Assembly (NCBI GenBank): GCA_002399085.1
Contig: DHCY01000042.1
Span: forward strand, 1-6,971
Source of the DNA: Anaerolineaceae bacterium UBA4890
Lineage (GTDB): Bacteria > Chloroflexota > Anaerolineae > Anaerolineales > Anaerolineaceae
Reading direction: 5' to 3'
DNA length: 6,971 nucleotides
Within the stretch, counting starts at the first letter, position 1; the number at the start of each line of letters is the position of its first letter. Both the position numbers and the translations under genes were made by a program. The notes below the pieces were generated by a model. It saw nothing but the letters and a program-made list of their open reading frames with translations, had not been told where the DNA came from and ran no database searches. Below, piece after piece: positions 1-6,786 of this stretch.

Positions 1-23
1 GTCATAGCATTCAGAATGACAGG
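1..23. repeat. Possible fragment of the dispersed TGTCATCCTGAA-type repeat
   Basis: The first 20 bases begin with GTCATAG and end with TTCAGAATGAC. In the full inverted-repeat element at 3626-3695 the loop contains GTCATAG and the right arm ends in TTCAGGATGAC, so this edge resembles the same element with its middle deleted. CATTCAGAATG is also self-complementary. The similarity is short and the window is cut here, so this is only a suggestion. Confidence 0.3.
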
Positions 24-30
24 TCAAAAA

Positions 31-60
31 CAAAAAAACCTCCCAATAAATCGGGAGGTT
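31..60 (-). terminator. Intrinsic terminator of the tRNA-Leu gene
   Basis: Read on the minus strand, AACCTCCC and GGGAGGTT form a perfect 8-bp stem around the 6-base loop GATTTATT minus its closing bases. The stem is followed at once by a run of seven T (the A-run at 32-38). It starts four bases after the 3' end of the tRNA, so the tRNA appears to be a single-gene transcript. Confidence 0.92.
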
Positions 61-63
61 AGG

Positions 64-148
<85 letters not shown>

Positions 149-162
149 CTGCGTGAGAGTAT

Positions 163-190
163 ATTTTATCGCAAAGGGTCGATTTGTCAA
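163..190 (-). promoter_or_regulatory. Sigma-70-type promoter of tRNA-Leu
   Basis: On the minus strand a perfect -35 box TTGACA (190-185) lies 16 bases before TAAAAT (168-163). Transcription would start about 7 bases on, leaving only a few bases before the mature tRNA 5' end at 148. The fit and location make this a convincing promoter. Confidence 0.8.
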
Positions 191-206
191 ACATTTCGAG
201 AAGAAA

Positions 207-233
207 TTGTCGAATTCAGGGCTCTGGTAAAAT
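207..233 (+). promoter_or_regulatory. Putative extended -10 promoter of the LysM-M23 gene cluster
   Basis: The motif TGG-TAAAAT (225-233) matches an extended -10 element. TTGTCG at 207-212 is a poor -35 box with a short 15-base spacer. A start near 240 gives a 5' leader of about 47 bases before the ATG at 287. It fires away from the tRNA promoter, so the two are back to back. No strong Shine-Dalgarno site precedes the ATG. The same CTGGTAAAAT core occurs upstream of the M1 gene on the other strand (6741-6732). Confidence 0.45.
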
Positions 234-286
234 GGTCAGCATAAACCAGCCAACCCACTGGCACGGATTTTGTACGATCTTAAACA

Positions 287-1894
287 ATGAAAAACACTAA
301 CCCGACTTCTACTAAAGCGCGCTCAAACCTGGCTTTGATCGTGCTATTTTTCATCGTGATTCTGATTCCCTTGGCTTTCGTAGGTTGCAAACGCCGCAAC
401 CAGGATTTTGATCCATTTATCGTCTCAACCAACGCCGGCGATCTGGCAAGCTTTAACCGCACACCTCAAACCTTGCAATCCCCCCAGGCAACTCCGACAC
501 CACACCAGGAGCCGCGCCTGACCATGACACCGGCTCCCCTTTCCGCCACACCAACAGCCATGCCCCCACTCACGCTGCCCACCCTGCGCGCGAACGAAGA
601 CATTTACACCATCCAATCGGGCGATTCCCTGGCAGCGATCGCCCTGCGCAGCCAGGTTTCTGTGCGTCAGATCATCGATGCCAACGATCTTGAAAACCCC
701 GAACTGATCAACCCCGGTCAGGTGATCACCATCCCGCCCGCCAGCGCCAACGAGCTGGCGACTAATTTCCGCATCATTCCTGACTCTGAGATTGTCTACG
801 GTCCATCTGTAAAAGATTTCGATATCGAATCAATCATCTGGCAATTCAACGGAAAACTGAATTGGTACGAAGAAGAACTGGACGATGGCACCATTCTGAG
901 CGGCGCCCAGATTGTGCAGCGGGTTGCCAACGAACAATCGGTCAACCCGCGCCTGCTGCTGGCATTGATCGAGCATCAATCGGGCTGTTTGCTCTCGCGC
1001 AACGAAGATTGCGACCTCGAAGAATACCCCCTGGGGCTGATCAACAGCAAACAAGAAGGTCTCTACAAACAACTTAACTGGGCAGCCAACGAACTCCTGC
1101 GAGGCTCCGGCTTGTGGCAAAAATCGCTCCTGGCGGTCTGGACTCTGGCTGATGGTGATGTGATGCGCATCGACCCCTCAATCAACGCTGGCACGGCTGG
1201 CTTGCAGCACCTTTTCAGCCTGATCGAGGGAAAAACCGATTGGAAAAAGACCGTCTCTGAAAACGGCTTCTATAAAACCTACAATGATCTTTTCGGCTAT
1301 CCTTTCGCTTTATCTGTCGACCCACTCATACCGGAAGACCTGGCACAGCCTGAGCTAATTTTGCCGCTGGCAGATGGCGATGTTTGGCTGCTCACCTCTG
1401 GACCACACTGGGCGTGGGGCAGCGGCAGCGCCTGGGCGGCGCTCGATTTCGCTCCTCCCGGCGAAGAAAACGATTACGGCTGTTACTTCAGCGATGCACC
1501 GGTTTTAGCAGCCGCTGATGGCATCGTAGTTCATTCTGAGGGCTCCGCTGTTGTGATCGACCTGGATGGCGATGGCTACGAACAAACCGGCTGGACACTG
1601 AATTACTTCCATATTTCCAAAGCCAGCAGCATTCCTGTGGGCACGAGAGTTGCAACAGGAGATGTTATTGGCATCTCATCCTGTGAAGGTGGCGTCACCA
1701 ACGGAACTCACTTTCACCTCGCCCGGCGATACAACGGAGTTTGGATCGACGCCGGCGGAGAGATTCCCTTCAATTTAGGGGGATGGGTTGCCAGCAGCTA
1801 CGGAATTGTTTATGACGGGAGTTTAACAAGAGACGGTGTCACAGTTGAAGCCTATAATGGTCGCTCAGAAATCAACCAGATCAGCAACCCCTGA
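287..1894 (+). CDS. LysM / M23 metallopeptidase lipoprotein, copy 1
   Basis: This is a 535-residue predicted cell-wall peptidase tethered to the membrane. A hydrophobic signal (residues 15-33) ends in FVGC, making Cys34 the likely lipidated residue; Phe at -3 is not the usual Leu. A Thr/Pro-rich linker (about 60-100) leads to one LysM peptidoglycan-binding domain (106-151). Residues 175-335 form a helical region resembling a lytic transglycosylase, but Gln231 (ALIEHQSG) sits where the catalytic Glu would be and the GLMQ motif is GLQH. The C-terminal M23 domain (about 356-500) keeps all expected ligands and catalytic residues: His374, Asp387, His442 and the HxH pair His475/His477. It also has a DLDGDG loop (425-430) and a conserved Cys399/Cys466 pair. 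M23 enzymes cut peptidoglycan cross-bridges. The gene leads the cluster and its 3' end overlaps copy 2. Function is inferred from domains; the exact substrate bond is unknown. Confidence 0.93.
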   Translation: MKNTNPTSTKARSNLALIVLFFIVILIPLAFVGCKRRNQDFDPFIVSTNAGDLASFNRTPQTLQSPQATPTPHQEPRLTMTPAPLSATPTAMPPLTLPTLRANEDIYTIQSGDSLAAIALRSQVSVRQIIDANDLENPELINPGQVITIPPASANELATNFRIIPDSEIVYGPSVKDFDIESIIWQFNGKLNWYEEELDDGTILSGAQIVQRVANEQSVNPRLLLALIEHQSGCLLSRNEDCDLEEYPLGLINSKQEGLYKQLNWAANELLRGSGLWQKSLLAVWTLADGDVMRIDPSINAGTAGLQHLFSLIEGKTDWKKTVSENGFYKTYNDLFGYPFALSVDPLIPEDLAQPELILPLADGDVWLLTSGPHWAWGSGSAWAALDFAPPGEENDYGCYFSDAPVLAAADGIVVHSEGSAVVIDLDGDGYEQTGWTLNYFHISKASSIPVGTRVATGDVIGISSCEGGVTNGTHFHLARRYNGVWIDAGGEIPFNLGGWVASSYGIVYDGSLTRDGVTVEAYNGRSEINQISNP

Positions 1895-3533
1895 TCCAAG
1901 TGATAAGCGCCTGGGAAAATTACAACGCAAACGTAAGCAATTTACCCTGACTGCAGGTCTGATCCTAGGCGTGCTTGTGCTTGGCATCATCTTGTTTTCT
2001 AACGACATCATCGATCTCAGCTCCAGGAGAGTGGCTGCGCAAACTTTTCTCACCAGTCGAGATCCTTTTGAACCTCGTTATGAAATAGCCGACAACATCG
2101 CCCTCAGTCCCAAAGAGGAAGTTGAGGAAGATGAACCTGGCTCACAAACCCCAGAAGAGACTGTGGAACCACCAGAGCCGGCAGTGATGGCGAGCATCCC
2201 CACCCAGGCGAACCTGATCCAGTATGAAGAAAATGCCCCCATCCTTTACTACGCCCAGAGCGGAGACAGCATCGGCATTCTGGCTGTCAGATTCGGTGTG
2301 GAGACCAGCGAGATCACTTCAACCGCTCCCCTGCCCACGGAAGGCTTCATCCCTGAAGGTCAGCTGCTGCTCATCCCCAGCCGGCTGCAGCAAACCAGCT
2401 CGAAACTGAAACTTTTCCCTGACAGCGAAGTGGTGAATTCACCCTCTTCCATCGGTTTTGATACAAACGCCTTTGTGCAGCAGGCAGGTGGATACCTGGC
2501 TGGTTACAGCGAAGCTGTTTACGCATACGGCACTTTGAGTGGAGCCGATATCATCGATAAGGTCGCCCAAGAATTCGCCATTCACCCCCGCTTGCTCTTA
2601 GCCCTCCTGGAATATCAATCTGGCTGGGTTTATGGCGGTCCCCCTGCCACCGATTTCGAACTTCACTACCCCCTGGATATCAAGCTGGAAAAAGTTGGGC
2701 TCTACCATCAGTTGGTAAGTGCTGCTGGTGTGATCGAGAGCGGTTACTATGGCTGGCGCGAAGGCACCGTAGCCACCGCCGAGTTCAAGGATGGCTGGAA
2801 GTTACGACTGGCTGCCGAACTCAATTGCGGCAGCGTGGGTCTCATGCAGTTTTTTGCCAGTTTGTCTACCTTTGAGGAATGGTCGAATGTTTTGTATGGA
2901 GAAACTGGCTTCCTGGCAATCTATAACCAGATGTTTGGCGACCCCTGGATGATCGCCCAGCAACATGAGCCTTTGTTTACCCCCGATGTGCTTCAGCCTG
3001 AGCTGATTCTGCCCTTCCAACCTGGCATCGTCTGGTCATTCACTGTTGGACCACACGCCGCCTGGGGCGCCGCCGATGTGCGCGCCGCGCTCGATTTTGC
3101 CCCGCCATCGGCTGAGGTCGGCTGCCATACCAATTGGAGCTGGATCACCTCAGCAGGTGCCGGACTGGTAGTGCGCTCGTCTGATGGCACAGTGGTGGTC
3201 GATATGGATGGGGACGGGTTTGAGCAAACCGGCTGGAACATCATCTACCTGCATGTCGGCACTGTCAACCGCGTGCCTGTTGGCACCTGGTTGGAAGCCG
3301 GCGATAAGATCGGGCATCCCTCCTGCGAAGGCGGAATTTCCACTGGCACTCACCTGCACATCGCCCGCAAATATAACGGGGAATGGGTGCCCGCCGAAGG
3401 ACCTTTGGCGTTTGTGATGAGTGGCTGGAAAAGCAAAGCCAGCTCAGATTTCCTGGAAGGGTGGTTGGTAAGAGGAGAAGAAGTGCGCACTGCCAGCATC
3501 TTCGGCGCACCAATTTCGCACATCAGTCGCTAA
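1857..3533 (+). CDS. LysM / M23 metallopeptidase, membrane-anchored, copy 2
   Basis: This is a 558-residue paralogue of the genes on both sides. It differs at the N terminus: a basic stretch (KLQRKRKQ, 21-28) precedes one hydrophobic segment (29-47) with no lipobox cysteine, so it is probably an uncleaved anchor with the bulk outside. An acidic Glu/Pro linker (85-108) replaces the Thr/Pro linker. LysM spans about 130-174. The middle domain has Gln254 at the would-be catalytic Glu, but keeps GLMQ (328-331) and YN (356-357), so it is the least decayed copy. The M23 residues are His400, Asp413, His466, His499 and His501, with DMDGDG (449-454) and Cys423/Cys490. I chose ATG 1857, giving a 38-base overlap with copy 1. 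GTG 1836 is a possible start adding seven residues; neither has a clear ribosome site, so translational coupling is likely. Confidence 0.92.
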   Translation: MVAQKSTRSATPDPSDKRLGKLQRKRKQFTLTAGLILGVLVLGIILFSNDIIDLSSRRVAAQTFLTSRDPFEPRYEIADNIALSPKEEVEEDEPGSQTPEETVEPPEPAVMASIPTQANLIQYEENAPILYYAQSGDSIGILAVRFGVETSEITSTAPLPTEGFIPEGQLLLIPSRLQQTSSKLKLFPDSEVVNSPSSIGFDTNAFVQQAGGYLAGYSEAVYAYGTLSGADIIDKVAQEFAIHPRLLLALLEYQSGWVYGGPPATDFELHYPLDIKLEKVGLYHQLVSAAGVIESGYYGWREGTVATAEFKDGWKLRLAAELNCGSVGLMQFFASLSTFEEWSNVLYGETGFLAIYNQMFGDPWMIAQQHEPLFTPDVLQPELILPFQPGIVWSFTVGPHAAWGAADVRAALDFAPPSAEVGCHTNWSWITSAGAGLVVRSSDGTVVVDMDGDGFEQTGWNIIYLHVGTVNRVPVGTWLEAGDKIGHPSCEGGISTGTHLHIARKYNGEWVPAEGPLAFVMSGWKSKASSDFLEGWLVRGEEVRTASIFGAPISHISR

Positions 3534-3572
3534 GTCTTTTTTGGCGAAGTTCTCCTAACCGGGTCCGAAATA

Positions 3573-3636
3573 AATCCTGTCATCCTGATCCCTATCAATC
3601 CTGTCATCCTGATCCCTATCAATCCTGTCATCCTGA
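3573..3636. repeat. 24-bp tandem direct repeat, two full units plus a partial
   Basis: Unit 1 (3573-3596) and unit 2 (3597-3620) are identical 24-mers reading AATCCTGTCATCCTGATCCC plus TATC. A third copy (3621-3636) matches the first 16 bases and then runs into the left arm of the inverted repeat. The shared TGTCATCCTGA core suggests the tandem units arose by slippage or recombination at the edge of that element. Confidence 0.9.
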
Positions 3637-3695
3637 ACGAAGTGAAGGATCTTGACGGTCATAGGCTAAGATCCTTCACTTCGTTCAGGATGACA
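3626..3695. repeat. Inverted-repeat element (REP/MITE-like), 28-bp arms
   Basis: The arm at 3626-3653 is a perfect reverse complement of 3668-3695, separated by a 14-base spacer. The arm begins TGTCATCCTGAACGAAGTGA and ends AGGATCTT. Sequences of this kind are a familiar dispersed palindrome in many bacterial genomes, recognisable because reading through it gives the spurious peptide CHPERSEGS. As RNA it would form a very stable hairpin between copies 2 and 3 and could limit read-through or protect the upstream mRNA end. No T-run follows, so it is not a standard intrinsic terminator. No transposase gene lies nearby. Confidence 0.92.
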
Positions 3696-3774
3696 AAGAG
3701 GATAAGCCCTCCAAAAAACGCTTTTTCCGGTTTATGTTATAGTTTTGCTTGACCCAGAAATCCATGGTTTAAGT

Positions 3775-5259
3775 ATGAAAAATCGTAACAACAAGTCTTT
3801 AATCCTCACGATACTCGCGATTATCGTCATAATTCTTGGCGGCTGTGGTCCCAGGCGTGAGTCTGGCTATATTTTGCCTGAGACCCTCACCGCCAACTCA
3901 ACTGCCACTCCCGAAGCAACCTCCACCCCCGCCTCCAAAAGACCCGTCTACGCACCAGGTACCCTGGTCGACTACACCGCCCAAAGCGGTGACAGTCTTG
4001 GCTTGCTCTCCCTGCGTTTTGGCTGCACGCCTGAAGAGATCCTCAGGGCGAACCTCCAGATCCCCAATGACGTCACCACCCTGCCGCCTGGCTTCCCGAT
4101 GCAGATGCCTATTTATTACAAAGAATTCTGGGGCACGGATTTCCAGGTCATTCCGGATGCCGCTTTTGTCTATGGACCAGACCTGCTCGATTTTGATCTG
4201 ACTGCCTTCCTGCAATCAACCCCCGGTTGGTTCAAGAATTACCGCGCCAGCGTCGACGGCGTGCGTCTGGATGCTGCTGGAATGTTAAACTATTATGGTC
4301 AAAGTTTCAGCCTCAACCCCAAGCTGCTTCTGGCGCTGGTGGAATATCAAACCGGCGCGCTTACGAACCCGGTGCGGGACCCCTCCGTTGAAGATACCTT
4401 CCTCGGTTTTGACAACAACCATCGCAGTGTCCATCTGCAAATTTCTTATGTTTCCGATTTGTTAAATGACGGGTTTTATCGCTATTTCAATGGCGAAATG
4501 ACCTCGATCGAACATCGCAATGGCACTATCGAAAATATCGACCCCTGGCAAAATGCCGCCACCGCTGCCTTGCAGTATTACTTCTCACTGATCTACGAAG
4601 GTGACGACTATGGCGAAGCGATCGGTCCAGGCGGGCTTGCCAAAACCTTTACGGACCTTTTTGGCGACCCATGGCGGCGCAACACCACCGTTTTACCAGG
4701 TAGTTTGCTGCAGCCTGAGCTGATTTTGCCCTTCAAAGCTGGCACTGTCTGGTCATACACCGGCGGACCGCACAGCGGCTGGGGCAACCGCAAACCCTGG
4801 TCGGCAATCGACTTCGCCCCGCCCACCGAAACCCAGGGCTGTGTACGCACCGAGCAATTCGCGGTTGCGGTCGCTGACGGCGTTGTTGCCCGCACTGGTC
4901 CTGGCTTGGTCATGCTCGACCTGGATGGGGATGGTGATGAACGAACCGGTTGGGTAATTATGTACCTGCATGTGGCCGAAGAGGGCAGGGTGCGGGTTGG
5001 GCAGGAACTGAAGCAGGGTGATCCGGTCGGGCGACCTTCCTGCGAGGGTGGCAGCGCGACCGGCACGCACGTCCATATTGCCCGCAAATATAACGGGCAG
5101 TGGCTGCCCGCAGCTTCAGCGGTTTTACCTTTCGTGATGAATGGCTGGCTCCCGGTCGAAGGCAGCAGCGCCTATCAGGGTTTGTTGGTCAGAGGCAGCC
5201 AGGTGGTCCGTGCCAGCGTCCTTTCTGACACGCAAAGTATGGTCCCGGCACAAAATTAG
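3775..5259 (+). CDS. LysM / M23 metallopeptidase lipoprotein, copy 3
   Basis: This is a 494-residue third paralogue, closest to copy 2 over the M23 part: an 18-base DNA string is identical at 3363-3380 and 5080-5097. The signal peptide (residues 8-23) ends in ILGGC, so Cys24 should be lipidated. A short Thr/Pro linker (41-55) leads to LysM (66-113). The middle domain is the most altered copy: Gln192 at the would-be catalytic Glu, ALQY for GLMQ, and TFTDLFG where copies 1 and 2 have a YN. The M23 site is complete: His333, Asp346, His399, His432, His434, with DLDGDG (382-387) and Cys356/Cys423. ATG 3775 is preferred over an upstream TTG at 3745 because it puts basic residues directly before the hydrophobic core and mirrors the MKN start of copy 1. 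No clear ribosome site is seen. A weak TATAGT (3738-3743) upstream might be a -10 box, without a matching -35. Confidence 0.93.
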   Translation: MKNRNNKSLILTILAIIVIILGGCGPRRESGYILPETLTANSTATPEATSTPASKRPVYAPGTLVDYTAQSGDSLGLLSLRFGCTPEEILRANLQIPNDVTTLPPGFPMQMPIYYKEFWGTDFQVIPDAAFVYGPDLLDFDLTAFLQSTPGWFKNYRASVDGVRLDAAGMLNYYGQSFSLNPKLLLALVEYQTGALTNPVRDPSVEDTFLGFDNNHRSVHLQISYVSDLLNDGFYRYFNGEMTSIEHRNGTIENIDPWQNAATAALQYYFSLIYEGDDYGEAIGPGGLAKTFTDLFGDPWRRNTTVLPGSLLQPELILPFKAGTVWSYTGGPHSGWGNRKPWSAIDFAPPTETQGCVRTEQFAVAVADGVVARTGPGLVMLDLDGDGDERTGWVIMYLHVAEEGRVRVGQELKQGDPVGRPSCEGGSATGTHVHIARKYNGQWLPAASAVLPFVMNGWLPVEGSSAYQGLLVRGSQVVRASVLSDTQSMVPAQN

Positions 5260-5263
5260 CTAA
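5256..5263. other. Abutting convergent stop codons (TTAGCTAA palindrome)
   Basis: Copy 3 ends in TAG at 5257-5259 and the opposing M1 gene ends in TAG read from 5262-5260. The two coding regions therefore touch with no gap, and the 8-base palindrome TTAGCTAA encodes both ends. No terminator hairpin fits between them, so each transcript must run into the other gene as antisense. Confidence 0.9.
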
Positions 5264-6714
5264 TCTGAAAAATAGCGCCCGAATATAGCCTGGATGTCAA
5301 CATCTGGGCTGGCAGCCTGTAAAGCAGCCATGAAATCAGCTTTTGTGGCAATTTTCAAGTAGTTTTGAGCAACATAGCTCTTGAGAGCTGGCAGGAACAG
5401 CTGATCACCCATGCTCACGTTCAGGTCATGCACAAAAATGGCGCCATGCAGGTAGACTGATGATCGGTATTCCGCATAATTACCAGCATCATAAATACTG
5501 TTGTTCACCGCCCCAGCATGCGGGTGTGCGTGGACTCGATTATCCCACCACCAAACTGTCAGCTCAGGGTGATAGTGCTCATAGAATAAATACTCCGCGT
5601 AGGTCGCCAGCGCTTCATCCAGCCATGGTTCCATTGCCTGGTCGTTACCGACTTGGCTGTAAAACCACTGGTGGGCAAGCTCGTGGGGCACCAAAATGGT
5701 CAGGTTGTTCTCAGGGGTGTTGTTATAAAAATCGAGCACCTTGCTGGAGAGCATGACCATGCCATCCATTTCCATGTTATGTAAAAAATCTGCTGAAACC
5801 AGGCTGATCTGATTTTGGTGATAGGGTCCAAAAATCTCGCCGAAGAGATCCATTGCCTGGCTGGCGATCTGCAGCATGGCAACAGCTTTCTCTTTCTGAT
5901 ATTCAAAAACATATGCCTGGATTAACAATCCATTGTGATCAATTTGTTCACGATAAAACTGTCCTGAAATCGAGAAAGCCAGGCTGCGTGCTTTATTGAG
6001 CGTATACAGCACACCATCCGCGATCGGGTCCGCGTTTGCGCCGCTTGCCACCAACAGTCCGGGTATGTTCTCGACCAAACGCAAGGTAAGTTGGAAATCC
6101 GCGATTTCATTGGTGATATATTCACCGACAAAGTCATTGATCGCCGGGTCAAACAATGGGTCGTGGCTGATCCAGGTGTTTTCACCTGAGAGCGGGGGAA
6201 AAAATGGATACCAGTTATGCAGGTTGAGCTGGCGCTGCGTCCAGCCGAAAGTACTTTCCCGTTGGGGGAAGACAAGTTTGTATGCGAGACGCAGGGTAGC
6301 GCGCTGACCAGGCTGGAGCGGTTGGCTAAGCTGAATTGTGGTGCGGATGCCGTCTTCGATAAAACTTGCCACTGCCTCGCCGCTCAATTCGCTTTGTTGA
6401 TAGGCATTGGGGAAGGCGCGCGGTGGCACCACGAGCAGCAGCGAAGCCAGGTTGAAATCTGATTTGTTGACATAATCGATGATCTGGATAACTTCAGCCG
6501 AGTGGCGGCTGTAATCCAGCGTCATTTCAAATTGGTATTGGGTAAACGCCTCTGCAGCTGGTGTTGGTTCAGGGGTGTCGGTTGGGGTTGGGCTGGGTGG
6601 AGTTGTTTCGGTTGGCAAGGTTTCTGTCGCAACACCGGCTGTCGGTTCGGCTGCCTTGTTACATGCAGACAGAAGCAGCGAAAGGAGGAGGACAGAGAGA
6701 ATGAACCGTTTCAT
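5260..6714 (-). CDS. M1-family (gluzincin) metallopeptidase-like lipoprotein
   Basis: This is a 484-residue surface zinc peptidase homologue. The signal peptide MKRFILSV… ends in LLSAC, making Cys18 the lipidated residue, and a Thr/Pro-rich linker (28-54) follows. Residues about 57-250 match the beta-rich N-terminal part of M1 proteins. The catalytic part has HELAH (344-348) and Glu367 in WLDEALATY, giving the HExxH-x18-E zinc site, and Tyr421 in VYLHGA at the place of the transition-state tyrosine. The usual GAMEN exopeptidase motif is replaced by NMEMDG (313-318), so free N-terminus recognition, and hence aminopeptidase activity, is uncertain. It lacks the long C-terminal helical domain of classic M1 enzymes. 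The start at 6714 is chosen over an upstream in-frame ATG (6786) because it places the signal peptide at the N terminus. AGGG seven bases before it is a modest ribosome site. Confidence 0.92.
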   Translation of the reverse strand: MKRFILSVLLLSLLLSACNKAAEPTAGVATETLPTETTPPSPTPTDTPEPTPAAEAFTQYQFEMTLDYSRHSAEVIQIIDYVNKSDFNLASLLLVVPPRAFPNAYQQSELSGEAVASFIEDGIRTTIQLSQPLQPGQRATLRLAYKLVFPQRESTFGWTQRQLNLHNWYPFFPPLSGENTWISHDPLFDPAINDFVGEYITNEIADFQLTLRLVENIPGLLVASGANADPIADGVLYTLNKARSLAFSISGQFYREQIDHNGLLIQAYVFEYQKEKAVAMLQIASQAMDLFGEIFGPYHQNQISLVSADFLHNMEMDGMVMLSSKVLDFYNNTPENNLTILVPHELAHQWFYSQVGNDQAMEPWLDEALATYAEYLFYEHYHPELTVWWWDNRVHAHPHAGAVNNSIYDAGNYAEYRSSVYLHGAIFVHDLNVSMGDQLFLPALKSYVAQNYLKIATKADFMAALQAASPDVDIQAIFGRYFSD

Positions 6715-6731
6715 ATTGAGACCCTGACCAA

Positions 6732-6745
6732 ATTTTACCAGTATA
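6732..6745 (-). promoter_or_regulatory. Putative promoter -10 region of the M1-like gene
   Basis: On the minus strand TATACT (6745-6740) overlaps TGG-TAAAAT (6740-6732), an extended -10 motif. Neither has a good -35 box: CCTACA lies 17 bases before TAAAAT. A start from the extended -10 would leave a leader of roughly 10 bases before the ATG at 6714. Confidence 0.4.
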
Positions 6746-6786
6746 CGAGTTAAATGTAGGTGAGACCTGCCCTTGCGAGGGACCAT

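Noticed and set aside
1836..1894. Single gene split by a frameshift
   Set aside because: Both proteins have complete, independent domain sets, and copy 1 ends in a C terminus that aligns with its paralogues.
3573..3636. Possible CRISPR array
   Set aside because: The 24-bp units are directly contiguous with no spacers and no cas genes are present.
3383..3655. 90-aa plus-strand ORF ending in repeated SCHPDPYQ and SCHPERSEGS
   Set aside because: It lies mostly inside copy 2 in another frame and its end is just the tandem and inverted repeat translated; this peptide is a well-known spurious product of such palindromes.
3626..3695. Intrinsic terminator for copy 2
   Set aside because: The hairpin is strong but is followed by AAAGAGG on the plus strand and not by a T-run.
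4608..5087. 159-aa minus-strand ORF opposite the M23 part of copy 3
   Set aside because: It is antisense to a clearly conserved catalytic domain, has an Arg/Pro/Ser-rich composition typical of shadow frames and shows no domain or start signals.
6715..6786. 24-residue N-terminal extension of the M1-like protein
   Set aside because: It would place the signal peptide internally and overlaps the likely promoter; ATG 6714 gives a canonical lipoprotein signal.
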